Below, in pieces: positions 8,151 through 17,488 of a stretch of DNA of 64,000 nt. Within the stretch, counting starts at the first letter, position 1, and each line of letters begins with the position of its first letter. Both the position numbers and the translations under genes were made by a program. Origin of the DNA: Gemmatimonadaceae bacterium (GTDB lineage Bacteria > Gemmatimonadota > Gemmatimonadetes > Gemmatimonadales > Gemmatimonadaceae); contig WYBP01000014.1 of assembly GCA_011525845.1 (NCBI GenBank), forward strand, positions 124,001-188,000, written 5' to 3'. The notes below the pieces were generated by a model that searched no databases, was not told where the DNA came from, and saw only the letters and a list, made by a program, of their open reading frames with translations.

Positions 8151-8842
8151 CGCGGCTTCCTCCGGGACGCGCCCGGATCGTCCCCGAGGTCCACCATGCG
8201 CTGGCCCTTCACGTACTCCACGGAGCGCGGGTCGTCCATGCCATGGAGCCGCTTCACCACGTCGGCGATGCGCCGAGCCTGCACGTCGATGGTCGCCAGG
8301 CACTCCCTGGTCTCCTCGGGCGCGAGCATCCCGCTCGCGACGAGCGCGCTGTTGGTGAGGAGCGCGGCGAGCGGGTTGTTGATCTCGTGCTGCAGCGCGA
8401 GCGAGAGCTCGCCGACGCCGGCCAGGTAGCGCGCCTTGCGCAGCTCGTCCTCGGCCCGTCGCCGCGCCTGCGCGATCTCCATCCGGCGCTCGGCGATCCG
8501 GAGCCGCGCCGCGATCTCCTCGGGGGTCACCGGCTTCGGGAGGTAGTCATCCGCGCCGGAGTCCAGCACGGCATCGAGGTTGTGCATCCCGCTGCGCGCG
8601 GTGATGACCTGCAGGAAGGTGTCGGCACCCTCGGGGTGGGCGCGGATGCGGCGGCAGACCTCGAGCCCATCGAGTCCCGGCATCTCCCAGTCCAGCACCA
8701 CCATCGCCGCCGGCGCGGCCTCGAACGCGCGCCAGATCGCCGTGCCGTCCGCGAACGACTCCACCTCGTGACCGTGCGCCGTGAACACCGCGGCGAGCAG
8801 CTCCCGCATCAGTTCATCGTCGTCGGCGAGCAGGAGCCGCAT
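8147..8842 (-). CDS. Response regulator fused to a HisKA-like helix, no ATPase domain
   Basis: A 231-residue protein. Residues 1-120 are a CheY-like receiver: acidic pocket DDDE near the N-terminus, phosphoacceptor Asp in VVLDWEMPG, Lys in YLPKPVTP. A coiled linker (residues 125-150) leads to a histidine-kinase dimerisation helix with an H-box, LALQHEINNPLAALL. The protein then ends within about 60 residues. No N, G1 or G2 box of an HATPase domain is present, and the overlap with nfo leaves no room for one. It could act as a phosphotransfer or dimerisation adaptor for another kinase. Confidence 0.8.
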   Translation of the reverse strand: MRLLLADDDELMRELLAAVFTAHGHEVESFADGTAIWRAFEAAPAAMVVLDWEMPGLDGLEVCRRIRAHPEGADTFLQVITARSGMHNLDAVLDSGADDYLPKPVTPEEIAARLRIAERRMEIAQARRRAEDELRKARYLAGVGELSLALQHEINNPLAALLTNSALVASGMLAPEETRECLATIDVQARRIADVVKRLHGMDDPRSVEYVKGQRMVDLGDDPGASRRKPR

Positions 8843-8852
8843 CGGCAAGTCC

Positions 8853-9656
8853 TCAGAACACCAGTGTGCCTTGTCGCACCACGATCCGCGGCACTCCGCC
8901 GCCCCGCTGGGTCGCCGTCCAGGCGACGGCGACGCGGTCGCCGCGCAGCGCGACGCGCGGCGTGCGCGCCTCGCCGGTCTCGTCGGACGCCGAGGTGCGC
9001 GCCTCGAAAATGTGCCCCTGCGTGAGGGAGAGCGCGAGGCCGAGGCGCGGGAAGCGGCTGTTCGGGTCCTCGAACGCGACGACGATCGTGTCGCCATGCG
9101 ACGCGACCGAGGCGGCGGACGGACGGTCGCCGTAGACGATCGGCACCACGGCGTGGAACATCCCGCCCCGGTCCATGGTGTGCGTGAAGAAGACGCCCGC
9201 CCCCTCACGCCCCACGAGGTGGTACGCCACGTGGACGTACGCATTGATCGAGTCGGCGTAGATGTACGGCGCGGGGCGGTCGCACCCCGCGCGCCCGACG
9301 TCGGTGGAGTCGGCGGTCACCGCCGCGTTCCAGGTGCGGCCGCCGTCGTCCGAGCGGGCGACGCGCAGCACCACGCTCGAGTCCGGCCGCACCGTGAACC
9401 AGGAGGCGAACGCCTCGCCGTCGAGGGCCGGCGTCGCGCGGCGGCTCGCCGCGCAGAGCGCGGCCTCGGAGGGCCAGGCCTCGGGTTCCCACGCCCGCCT
9501 GAAGACCGGCGCGCCGGCCGCGTCCAGTTCGAGCTGCAGCGTGTCCGCCACGGTGCCGGACACGCGGGTGAGCGCCTCATCCCACCGCACCGGCTCGGGG
9601 ACGCAGGCGGCGAGCAGCAACAGGGCGAGGGCGGGGAGCGGGGAGCGTCGGGGCAT
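8853..9656 (-). CDS. Lipoprotein with BNR/Asp-box motif (sialidase-like propeller)
   Basis: A 267-residue protein with a lipobox LLAAC at about residues 14-18. SDDGGRTWN matches the BNR/Asp-box repeat (S-x-D-x-G-x-T-W) of sialidase-type beta-propellers; further strands such as DTIVVAFEDPNSR and DRVAVAWTATQ look like propeller blades. Only one clear Asp-box is visible and no catalytic triad can be assigned, so an enzymatic role is not claimed. A -10-like element lies 6 bases ahead of the ATG. The gene diverges from pruA. Confidence 0.65.
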   Translation of the reverse strand: MPRRSPLPALALLLLAACVPEPVRWDEALTRVSGTVADTLQLELDAAGAPVFRRAWEPEAWPSEAALCAASRRATPALDGEAFASWFTVRPDSSVVLRVARSDDGGRTWNAAVTADSTDVGRAGCDRPAPYIYADSINAYVHVAYHLVGREGAGVFFTHTMDRGGMFHAVVPIVYGDRPSAASVASHGDTIVVAFEDPNSRFPRLGLALSLTQGHIFEARTSASDETGEARTPRVALRGDRVAVAWTATQRGGGVPRIVVRQGTLVF

Positions 9657-9662
9657 CCGTGA

Positions 9663-9668
9663 AGTATC
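9663..9668 (-). promoter_or_regulatory. -10-like element (GATACT), probable leaderless promoter
   Basis: On the minus strand GATACT ends 6 bases before the ATG at 9656. A transcript starting at the usual distance would begin at or next to the start codon. The same geometry appears at several other genes in this window. Confidence 0.4.
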
Positions 9669-9758
9669 ACCAGACGCGGGATTAGATTTCCACCGCACGC
9701 CCGGAAGCGCCCGGAGGATCCCGGGATCCCGCTCCGTCCCACCGCAGCCCCCACGACG

Positions 9759-11396
9759 ATGACGACCTTCTCGCCCAACGGCGTCCGCCAGCTCCCGCCG
9801 CCGATCAACGAGCCGATCCGCAGCTACGCGCCCGGCACCCCGGAACGCGCGGCGCTCAAGGCGCGCCTCAAGGCGATGGAGGGGGAGCGTCCGGACATCC
9901 CCGTGGTGATCGGCGGGAAGGAGATCCGCACCGGGGAGACGGGGAAGGCCGTCTCGCCGCACAAGCACAAGCACGTCACCGCCACCTACCACAAGGCCAC
10001 CGCGGCCGACGTGCGCGCGGCGATCGCCAGCGGGAAGAAGGCGTGGAAGGAGTGGTCGGAGTGGACCTGGGAGGAGCGCGCGGCGGTCTTCCTCAAGGCG
10101 GCGGACCTCCTCGCCACCACGCACCGCGACACGCTCAACGCCGCCACGATGCTCGGCCAGTCGAAGACCGCGTTCCAGTCGGAGATCGACGCCGCGTGCG
10201 AGCTGATCGACTTCTTCCGCTTCAACGTCGCCTTCGCGCGGGAGCTCTGCGCGGAGCAACCGATCAACGGCCCCGGCGTCTGGAACCAGAGCGAGTACCG
10301 CGCGCTCGAGGGGTTCGTCTATGCGGTGACGCCCTTCAACTTCACCGCCATCGGCGGGAACCTGCCGACGGCGCCGGCCCTCATGGGGAACGTCGTCCTC
10401 TGGAAGCCCGCGGCCTCCGCGATGCTCTCGGCCTGGCACACGCTCCAGCTCCTGCACGAGGCCGGGCTCCCGCCGGGCGTGATCAACTTCCTCCCCGGCG
10501 ACCCCGTGATGATCTCCGAGATCGCACTCGCGCACGAGGACCTCGCGGGCGTGCACTTCACCGGCTCCACGGGCGTCTTCAACTCGATGTGGAGCACGAT
10601 CGGCCAGAACATGGGGAAGTACCGCTCCTACCCGCGGATCGTCGGCGAGACGGGGGGCAAGGACTTCATCCTCGCGCACCCCTCGGCCGACGTGGCCGCG
10701 CTCGCGGTGGCAATCGTGCGGGGCGCGTTCGAGTACCAGGGCCAGAAGTGCTCGGCGGCCAGCCGCGTGTACATCCCCAAGTCGCTCTGGCCCGAGGTGA
10801 AGGCGCGGGTGGTCGCGATGATGGAGGAGATCAAGGTCGGCGACGTGAACGACTTCACGAACTTCATGGGCGCGGTGATCGACCAGCGCGCCTTCGACCG
10901 GATCAGCGGCTACCTGAAGACCGCGAAGAAGTCGGCCAAGATCATCGCCGGGGGGAAGGCGGACGGGACGACCGGCTGGTTCATCGACCCCACCCTCGTG
11001 CAGACGACCGACCCGCAGTACCAGCTGATGTGCGAGGAGATCTTCGGCCCCGTGCTCACCGCGTTCGTGTATGACGACGCGAAGTGGGGCGAGACGCTCA
11101 AGCTCGTGGACCGCACCTCGCCCTACGCGCTCACGGGCGCGGTGTTCAGCCAGGACCGAGCCGCCGTGCGCGAGGCGCACGCCGCGCTCCGCCATGCGGC
11201 GGGCAACTTCTACGTGAACGACAAGTGCACCGGTGCCGTGGTGGGGCAGCAGCCCTTCGGCGGCGCGCGGGCGTCGGGCACGAACGACAAGGCCGGCTCC
11301 AAGCTGAACCTCACGCGCTGGGTGAGCGCGCGCACGGTGAAGGAGACCTTCGCGCCCCCGACCGACTTCCGCTATCCGTTCATGGGAGCGAAGTGA
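9759..11396 (+). CDS. pruA: L-glutamate gamma-semialdehyde dehydrogenase (1-pyrroline-5-carboxylate dehydrogenase)
   Basis: A 545-residue aldehyde dehydrogenase of the PruA type, the second step of proline catabolism: oxidation of glutamate semialdehyde to glutamate with NAD. Family hallmarks are VTPFNFTAIGGNLP, VLWKPA (cofactor Lys), HFTGSTGVF, the Glu in ETGGKDF, and the catalytic Cys331 in GQKCSAASRVY. The C-terminus carries GGARASGTNDKAG, typical of P5C dehydrogenases. The length matches stand-alone PruA. No proline dehydrogenase is adjacent. The stop overlaps the GTG start of the PhzF-like gene. Confidence 0.93.
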   Translation: MTTFSPNGVRQLPPPINEPIRSYAPGTPERAALKARLKAMEGERPDIPVVIGGKEIRTGETGKAVSPHKHKHVTATYHKATAADVRAAIASGKKAWKEWSEWTWEERAAVFLKAADLLATTHRDTLNAATMLGQSKTAFQSEIDAACELIDFFRFNVAFARELCAEQPINGPGVWNQSEYRALEGFVYAVTPFNFTAIGGNLPTAPALMGNVVLWKPAASAMLSAWHTLQLLHEAGLPPGVINFLPGDPVMISEIALAHEDLAGVHFTGSTGVFNSMWSTIGQNMGKYRSYPRIVGETGGKDFILAHPSADVAALAVAIVRGAFEYQGQKCSAASRVYIPKSLWPEVKARVVAMMEEIKVGDVNDFTNFMGAVIDQRAFDRISGYLKTAKKSAKIIAGGKADGTTGWFIDPTLVQTTDPQYQLMCEEIFGPVLTAFVYDDAKWGETLKLVDRTSPYALTGAVFSQDRAAVREAHAALRHAAGNFYVNDKCTGAVVGQQPFGGARASGTNDKAGSKLNLTRWVSARTVKETFAPPTDFRYPFMGAK

Positions 11397-12295
11397 GCCG
11401 CTTCATCACGCTGGACGTCTTCACCGCCACGCCCTTCGGGGGGAACCAGCTCGCGGTCTTCCCCGACGCAGCCGGCATCCCCGAGGCCTCGCTCCTCCCG
11501 ATCACCCGGGAGTTCAACTTCTCCGAGGTGACCTTCTGCTACCCGGCGGAGGACCCCGCGCACACGCGGCGCGTGCGGATCTTCACGCCGGGCGGGGAGA
11601 TCCCCTTCGCGGGGCACCCGGTGGTCGGCACGGCGGCGGCGCTCGCCCTCTGCGAGGGCGCGCTCGACGGCCAGTCGGGGAAGTTCCGGCTCGAGCTCGG
11701 CGTCGGCGTCGTGCCGGTCGATGTGCGCATCGAGGGCGAGGCGCGCGCCTGGGCGGAGCTCTCGGTGGCGAAGCTCCCGGAGGTGGGGCCGCAGACGCCG
11801 ACCATCAACACGCTCTCCGAGATCCTCTCGCTCGAACCGGCGGACCTGGTCGGCGGCGCACTCTCGCCGCAGGCCGTCTCCTGCGGCTACCCCTTCCTGC
11901 TCGTGCCGCTCAAGAGCCTCGCCGCGCTGGCGCGCGCGCGTGTGAAGGTCGACCGCTGGGAGCAGACCCTCAAGCGCTTCTGGGCACCGGAGATCTTCGT
12001 CGCCGCGCGCGACCCGGAGCAGGGCGAGCACCACTGGCGCGCGCGCATGTTCGCCCCGGGGATCAACATCCCCGAGGACCCGGCCACCGGGTCCGCCGTC
12101 GCCTGCTTCGGCGGCTGGCTCGCGATGAAGGAGGCGAAGGCCGAGGGCGCGTTCGCCTGGTCGGTGGACCAGGGCATCGAGATGGGGCGGCCGAGCCGCC
12201 TCGACGTGAGCGCAACCAAGTCCGGCGGCGCCGTGACGGCCGTGCGCGTGGCGGGCCGTGCCGTGCTGATGGGTGAGGGCCGGCTCCGGCTCTAG
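11393..12295 (+). CDS. PhzF family isomerase/epimerase-like protein
   Basis: A 300-residue PhzF/DapF-fold protein. A GTG start overlaps the pruA stop. N-terminal FITLDVFTATPFGGNQLAVF, FNFSEVTFC with the catalytic Glu equivalent, IFTPGGEIPFAGHPVVGTA and, in the second half, NIPEDPATGSAVACFGGWL are the standard PhzF signatures. The family includes PhzF of phenazine synthesis and many isomerases of unknown substrate. No phenazine genes are nearby, so the substrate is not assigned. Coupling to pruA hints at amino-acid metabolism. Confidence 0.88.
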   Translation: MSRFITLDVFTATPFGGNQLAVFPDAAGIPEASLLPITREFNFSEVTFCYPAEDPAHTRRVRIFTPGGEIPFAGHPVVGTAAALALCEGALDGQSGKFRLELGVGVVPVDVRIEGEARAWAELSVAKLPEVGPQTPTINTLSEILSLEPADLVGGALSPQAVSCGYPFLLVPLKSLAALARARVKVDRWEQTLKRFWAPEIFVAARDPEQGEHHWRARMFAPGINIPEDPATGSAVACFGGWLAMKEAKAEGAFAWSVDQGIEMGRPSRLDVSATKSGGAVTAVRVAGRAVLMGEGRLRL

Positions 12296-12307
12296 CCGGC
12301 GCGCCCC

Positions 12308-13597
12308 TCAGCCGTTCAGCCGGATCATCCCCACGACCGAGCCCCGCGGCTGGCCGCCCGTCACGGACGCCTCGAAGGCGCGCATCCCGGCGTGCCAGAG
12401 CACGGTGCGGTCGCGGCCCGTGCGCTTGGCGGTGTAGAGCGCCTCGTCCGCGCGCGCGAGGAGGGTCTTCGCGATCATGTCGTCGTGCGCGGGCGCGGAG
12501 GAGACACCCACGCTCACCGTGATCCGGCGGTCCGGCGGGAGGGAGCGGAACTGGTGCGCCCGGAACGCGTCCAGGATGCGCTGGGCGAAGCGCATCGCCC
12601 CCTCCTCATTGGAATCCGGCGCGAGGATGGTGAACTCCTCCCCGCCGATGCGCGCCACCACGTCCACGTCGCGCGCGGTCTCCCGCAGCAGCGCCCCCAC
12701 CTCCCGGATGACCTCGTCCCCCGTGAGGTGGCCATAGTCGTCGTTGATGGACTTGAAGTGGTCCACGTCGAGGGCGAGCACGGCGATCTGCTTCTTGCCG
12801 CGTACCGCGCGCGAGACCTCGCGCTCGGCGAGCTGGTTGAGTCCGCGCCGGTTGAAGCACCCGGAGAGCGGGTCCGTGAGGACGATCGCCTCGAGGTGCG
12901 CGCGCAGCCGGTTGTACTCCCGCCCGATCACCGTCACGGGGTCGGGCATCTGGTCGGCATGCTCATCGTAGCGCCCGGAGAAGTCCCCTTCCTGCGCCCG
13001 GTGGAAGATCGCGACCAGGCTCCGCATGCGGGACCCGACATGTCCGGAGAGCGCGACATACAGGAGCACGCCGATGCCGTAGAGCGCGAGCGTCCAGAGC
13101 TCCTCGCCGGGCACGATCGGCGCGCCCGCATCCGCCGCGAACGCCACGAGCGTGGTGTACCCGCCGGCGATCAGCACGAGGTTCCAGATCGTCGCCGTCC
13201 AGCCGAAGAAGATCTGCGTGATCTGGACGGTGAAGATCGAGATGAGCAGCGCGCGGTCGTAGTGCTCCGGCGGCGTGAGGAGCGCGACGCCCACGAAGAG
13301 CGCGATGATGTCGGAGGCGATGGCGCTCACGACCACCGCGTGGCTCGCGACGCCGGCCCGGCGCACCTGCCAGCCCACCAGCCGCTGGAAGAGCACGTAG
13401 GCGACGATCAGCACCGCCGTCGCGAGCAGGAGTCGGCGCATCCCGAACTGGCCCACGAGGATCGACTCGGCCGAGACCACGCCGAACCACTTGAGCGTGA
13501 CCGCGGAGAAACCGATCAGCGGGACGAAGATGGCACGGTAGCGACCCAGCCAGAGCAGGATCTCCGCGTGCATCTGTTCTTCGCTCTGGGCGTGCAC
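12308..13597 (-). CDS. Membrane-bound diguanylate cyclase (GGDEF domain)
   Basis: A 429-residue protein with about six transmembrane helices in residues 15-190, a HAMP-like linker (RAQEGDFSGRYDEHADQMPDPV) and a C-terminal GGDEF domain. The active site reads GGEEF (in RIGGEEFTIL), an accepted active variant, and DPLSGCFNRRGL and VDHFKSINDDYGH carry the substrate and metal-binding residues. It should make cyclic di-GMP from GTP. The N-terminal membrane part is probably a sensor of unknown input. It is convergent with the PhzF-like gene. Confidence 0.9.
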   Translation of the reverse strand: MHAQSEEQMHAEILLWLGRYRAIFVPLIGFSAVTLKWFGVVSAESILVGQFGMRRLLLATAVLIVAYVLFQRLVGWQVRRAGVASHAVVVSAIASDIIALFVGVALLTPPEHYDRALLISIFTVQITQIFFGWTATIWNLVLIAGGYTTLVAFAADAGAPIVPGEELWTLALYGIGVLLYVALSGHVGSRMRSLVAIFHRAQEGDFSGRYDEHADQMPDPVTVIGREYNRLRAHLEAIVLTDPLSGCFNRRGLNQLAEREVSRAVRGKKQIAVLALDVDHFKSINDDYGHLTGDEVIREVGALLRETARDVDVVARIGGEEFTILAPDSNEEGAMRFAQRILDAFRAHQFRSLPPDRRITVSVGVSSAPAHDDMIAKTLLARADEALYTAKRTGRDRTVLWHAGMRAFEASVTGGQPRGSVVGMIRLNG

Positions 13598-13726
13598 CGC
13601 TGTCTCGGACAGGACGTCGCTCCTCGCGCGTTGTGAACGGGTTGACTAATCAGCGTCTTCCCGAGTCACTTCCGCAAGCACCCACGTCACAGAGCGCGCC
13701 TGTCCAGGCGCCGGTGCGGTGAACCT

Positions 13727-16072
13727 CTAGAATCGTGCCTCGAGCGAGATGTCGAAGCGCGTCTGCACCCGGGGGTAGATCCCGCGCGAGAGGTCCATCC
13801 GGATCATCCCGTCGAGGATGCTGACCCCCACGCCGGCCCCGCTCATGAGCCGTCCGGGGGTACCCCAGCCATCGCGGGCGCCCGCCCAGCCCAGGTCCCC
13901 GAACACGACGGGCCGGAAGCCCGGCCGGTTCTGTCCCAGCTCGAACCGGGACATCCAGAAGGCCTCCCCGTACCCGGCGCCCGCGTCCTGCCCGCGGACC
14001 GTCTGCAACCCGCCGAGGAAGAAGTGGCGCTGCGTCGGCAGGGCACCCTCCGAGGTCCCGGCCGCCCCCGTCAGAGACGCAGCCAGGGACCCGAAGCCGC
14101 GCGAGACGGTCCCCTCGGCGAGCACGCGCCCGTAGTCCATCTCCCCGGTGCCCCCCTCCAGCCGCACGTCGCCGGTGAGGCGCCAGCCGCGCGGGTCGAG
14201 GCCGCGGCTCCCGCGCCAGCGCAGCGCGGCGCCGTAATACCACCCCTCATCCGCGACCACGGACCCGGGATAGCGCGGGTCGTTCGTCCCGCCGAACAGC
14301 GACCAGGTGTTCTCGACCGGCGCCGACCACTGCTGCTCGGCGAAGACCCGCCAGTCGAGCCCTCCGCGCATGGGCCGCGTCCCCGCGACCTCACCCCCCC
14401 AGGCGCGATGGTAGAACCCCTCGTCGCGCGCGTAGAGGAAGTTGGCGAACGACGCGCCGAACGAGAGCGGGTCGCCGAAGTCGGAACTCACCGCGAGCCG
14501 CCGGAACACCGTGGCCCGCACCTCGCTCCGCCCATTGCTCCGCGTGAGCGAGAGTTCCCCGTTCAACTGCAGGTCGGCGGTCGAACCGCGCGCACTGAGC
14601 GCCGCGGTGTACCCCTCGCCGAGGGCCGAGGAGACCGTCGCCCCCGTGGAGAAGCCCTCCACGCGGTTGAAGCGCGTGTGCGCGAGCCCGTACTCGACGC
14701 GCGGCGCCTGCGGCCCCCACCCCGGCTGCAGTCCCATCTTGAGCGCCTTCACGAGCTCGTCCCGCTCCCGCGTGCCGAAGAGCTCCTCGCCCGAGTCGTA
14801 GATCGACCCGGGGAGCGCCTCGGAGTTCGAGAGCCGGCTGGAGTCGCAGGGGATCTCCACCGCGATCGTGAGAGTGCCGTCGTATCGCCGCTGGTACTCC
14901 GTGTAGTTCGGTCCGGCGGCGCACTGGGCGACGCGTGCCCGCACGCGCGCGGAGTCCCGCTCGACCGTGTACTCGCGCATCTGCTTGCGCACTGTCGCGG
15001 AGTCCAGGCCGCTGGCGTAGAGGCTGTCGCGGATGGCCCGGTAGCGGCTCGGCGGCGGCAGGTCGATCGCCGGCATCGACTCGATCGCGTTCACGCTCTC
15101 GTAGGTGTAGCGCTGCTCGATCTGGAGCGGCACGCGCATGAAGCTCACCCGCGCGTACCCCTCCATCCCACGCGACTTGGGGAGCCAGAAGCGCTGGTTC
15201 TGCAGGCCGTACTCCACGCTGATCGCGGTGATGTCCGCGAGCATCGGCGTGATCAGCGGCTTCACCCAGATGGGGACGTCATCCATGGCGGTCGAGTCGT
15301 CGGCCTGGGCGACGTCCCAGATGTTCATCTGCGTGGAGAGCCGGTAGATCGCCCGCACGAGGTTCGCCCGCTCGGTGTCGAACCAGAAGGAGCCGACCGT
15401 CACGTTCCACTTGGGCTCGCGCGCCGTGATGCGCAGCTCGCGCAGCGTGATCCGCTTCCCGTCGGGGAGCGTCATGATCACGGAGTCGCCGGTCGCGTAG
15501 GTGTAATACGCCTCCGCCCCCTCGGCGATCGGGTGCACGATCTCGCGCTCGTCCACCTCCGCGCGGGCGAGTCCTCCATCGCTCATCCAGAGTTGATCGA
15601 TCCCCGGGTAGTAGGGGATCGACATCATGTCCCCCGCGTCGTCGCGCACCTCGCCCTCGGCCTCGCGCTGGCCGACACCGGCGATCGGAACGGCCGCACG
15701 CGCCCCGAGGACCTCCACCCGCGCGCCGACATCCTTGTGCCAGCGCACGCGCGTGGCGTTCTCGGCGCGGAAGGCGAGGCGGGAGCGGGAGGTCTCGCGC
15801 AGCGACATCCCCACGGAGATGCGCTGATAGGTCCGGGCGTCGTAGCTGGCGAGGAGCGAGTCCGCCTCAAGGCGCGAGGCGCGCGCGCGGAGCAGGAGTT
15901 CGCGCGCCGCCGGGTCCTTGAACGCGGTGCGGCGCATCTCGTCCGTGACCTCGAGCCGCTTCACCGGCCGGCGGGTCGTGTCCCCCTCGTCCCCCACCCG
16001 GACGCCGGCGCCGCCCGTCCCCACGGACACGGAGACCTGCAGGGCGAGCGCGAGCGAGCCGATCACGGACAT
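13727..16072 (-). CDS. Outer-membrane protein with Omp85-like beta-barrel
   Basis: A 781-residue protein with a short signal sequence. The C-terminal third looks like an Omp85/TpsB-type barrel: FLGGLQTVRGQDAG resembles the conserved L6-loop VRGY/F motif, followed by alternating strands and a final SLEARF with C-terminal Phe. The N-terminal two thirds (residues about 40-420) are beta-rich, contain a predicted strand-helix region but no clear POTRA repeat, and I do not recognise a family. It follows the DUF2157-like gene after 87 bases. A role in outer-membrane assembly or secretion is possible but unproven. Confidence 0.68.
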   Translation of the reverse strand: MSVIGSLALALQVSVSVGTGGAGVRVGDEGDTTRRPVKRLEVTDEMRRTAFKDPAARELLLRARASRLEADSLLASYDARTYQRISVGMSLRETSRSRLAFRAENATRVRWHKDVGARVEVLGARAAVPIAGVGQREAEGEVRDDAGDMMSIPYYPGIDQLWMSDGGLARAEVDEREIVHPIAEGAEAYYTYATGDSVIMTLPDGKRITLRELRITAREPKWNVTVGSFWFDTERANLVRAIYRLSTQMNIWDVAQADDSTAMDDVPIWVKPLITPMLADITAISVEYGLQNQRFWLPKSRGMEGYARVSFMRVPLQIEQRYTYESVNAIESMPAIDLPPPSRYRAIRDSLYASGLDSATVRKQMREYTVERDSARVRARVAQCAAGPNYTEYQRRYDGTLTIAVEIPCDSSRLSNSEALPGSIYDSGEELFGTRERDELVKALKMGLQPGWGPQAPRVEYGLAHTRFNRVEGFSTGATVSSALGEGYTAALSARGSTADLQLNGELSLTRSNGRSEVRATVFRRLAVSSDFGDPLSFGASFANFLYARDEGFYHRAWGGEVAGTRPMRGGLDWRVFAEQQWSAPVENTWSLFGGTNDPRYPGSVVADEGWYYGAALRWRGSRGLDPRGWRLTGDVRLEGGTGEMDYGRVLAEGTVSRGFGSLAASLTGAAGTSEGALPTQRHFFLGGLQTVRGQDAGAGYGEAFWMSRFELGQNRPGFRPVVFGDLGWAGARDGWGTPGRLMSGAGVGVSILDGMIRMDLSRGIYPRVQTRFDISLEARF

Positions 16073-16159
16073 CCGGACTCCGGTGCGACGGACATGAGAG
16101 GGGACCCGGGCATCACGCGACGGTGGTACCCGGGGCGTCGGGGGGAGGTGCCCAGAACC

Positions 16160-17413
16160 CTACGGCCGTGGTGCGGGGCGGGTTTCCGGTGGCGCGTCCG
16201 AGGTAGCGGAGGTGTCGGCGGCGGCACGCGCGTTCTCCCGCTCGGCCTCCACCCTCGCACGCTCGGCCCTCCATTCCGAGGAAGTGCGCCTCTCCCGGTC
16301 CTCCTCGAGCGCCTGCGGCATCAGCAGCGCCGCGACGAGCGCCGGCGCCAGGAGCAGGGGAACGCCGCCCGGGAAGCGCGGCCGGCCGTCGGAGGTGACC
16401 GTGCCGAAGCGCTGCACGAGCATCGCCGCGTTCTTCTGCACCCAGACGGTGAGCACGATGGTGCCGATGCCGATCGCGGCGAGCACCACGGGGAAGAGGG
16501 GCGAGTCCTTGAAGACGTCGCTCGCGAGCCACGCGAGGTACCAGATGAACCAGATCATCCCGAGCACCAGCCAGATGAACCGGCGCATCGTGAGCGCCGC
16601 CGCGAACGCGACGAAGGCCGAGGGGATGAGCAGGTAGCGGAACTCGTCGAAGAGGTTGAAGAGCTGGAAGGTCGCCGCCAGGGCGCAGGCCGCCGCCGCG
16701 AGGTGCAGCCAGAGCCCGAAATCCTCGTCGCCATCCTGGGCGCGGTCGGTGGCGTAGGCCGCCGCGACGAGCGCGCTCGCGCCCATCACCCACACCCACC
16801 CCGCCGAGACGTTGCCGTATCCGTCGCGCCCGAGCAGGTCGGCCAGGTGGAAGAAGAAGCGCACGGCGATCCCGGCCAGCGGGAGCACCAGGAGCGAGAA
16901 GCGGACGCGCCGCAGCGCCACGAGCGCCGCGGCCGCGGTCACGAGCTCGGCCAGCATCTCCTCGCCCCGGCAGGTCCAGAGCACGAAGTCGGGGTACCGA
17001 CAGGCGGCACCCGGCGAGCTGTCGAACCATCCCACCAACTCATTGAAGGCGACGGTCGCCACGGGCGCCATGCAGACGGCCAGCAGGACGGCGAAGCCGG
17101 CGGCCGTGGCGAACCCCGTCGCGCGCAGGCGCGTGCCCACGAGCACGAAGAGCGCCGCGTAGAGCAGGCTCACCGCGAGCACGCCGCCGGCGCCGAGCCA
17201 CTCCCAGCGGTCCGCGAGGAACCACCCCATCGCGACCACCACCGTGATCGCGCCGAGGATGTAGGCGAGCATGGCCGCATCGAACGCGCGCGGCGCCGCG
17301 CGGGGGACGTCCGCCGGCTCCGGCGCGATGGCCCGGATCTCCGCGGCCTGCGCCTCCGTGATGATCCCGAGTGCGACCGCTGCCTCGAGCCGCCTGTCCG
17401 CACGTTCCGTCAT
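16160..17413 (-). CDS. DUF2157-like polytopic membrane protein
   Basis: A 417-residue protein with a short cytoplasmic N-terminal helical domain (RRLEAAVALGIITEAQAAEI) and about ten transmembrane helices. This is the arrangement of DUF2157 proteins, where a short helical domain precedes a run of membrane helices. The C-terminal 50 residues are charged and low in complexity, then Pro-rich. No transport or enzyme motif is seen. It is divergent from the PLP decarboxylase with 75 bases between starts and is followed by the barrel protein on the same strand. Confidence 0.65.
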   Translation of the reverse strand: MTERADRRLEAAVALGIITEAQAAEIRAIAPEPADVPRAAPRAFDAAMLAYILGAITVVVAMGWFLADRWEWLGAGGVLAVSLLYAALFVLVGTRLRATGFATAAGFAVLLAVCMAPVATVAFNELVGWFDSSPGAACRYPDFVLWTCRGEEMLAELVTAAAALVALRRVRFSLLVLPLAGIAVRFFFHLADLLGRDGYGNVSAGWVWVMGASALVAAAYATDRAQDGDEDFGLWLHLAAAACALAATFQLFNLFDEFRYLLIPSAFVAFAAALTMRRFIWLVLGMIWFIWYLAWLASDVFKDSPLFPVVLAAIGIGTIVLTVWVQKNAAMLVQRFGTVTSDGRPRFPGGVPLLLAPALVAALLMPQALEEDRERRTSSEWRAERARVEAERENARAAADTSATSDAPPETRPAPRP

Positions 17414-17488
17414 CGCGCCGTCCCCCTTGCTGGATGCCGCTCCGGCGGGACCATTGCCCCGCGCCCGCGCGCCATCTCCATTTCGTGC

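Noticed and set aside
9657-11195. Minus-strand extension of the Asp-box lipoprotein
   Set aside because: It is antisense to pruA, and the lipobox of the true start is at 9656.
14024-17488. Giant plus-strand gene joined to the PLP decarboxylase
   Set aside because: The long upstream frame is antisense to the barrel and DUF2157-like genes, has low-complexity Arg/Ala-rich sequence, and the decarboxylase family starts near 17489.
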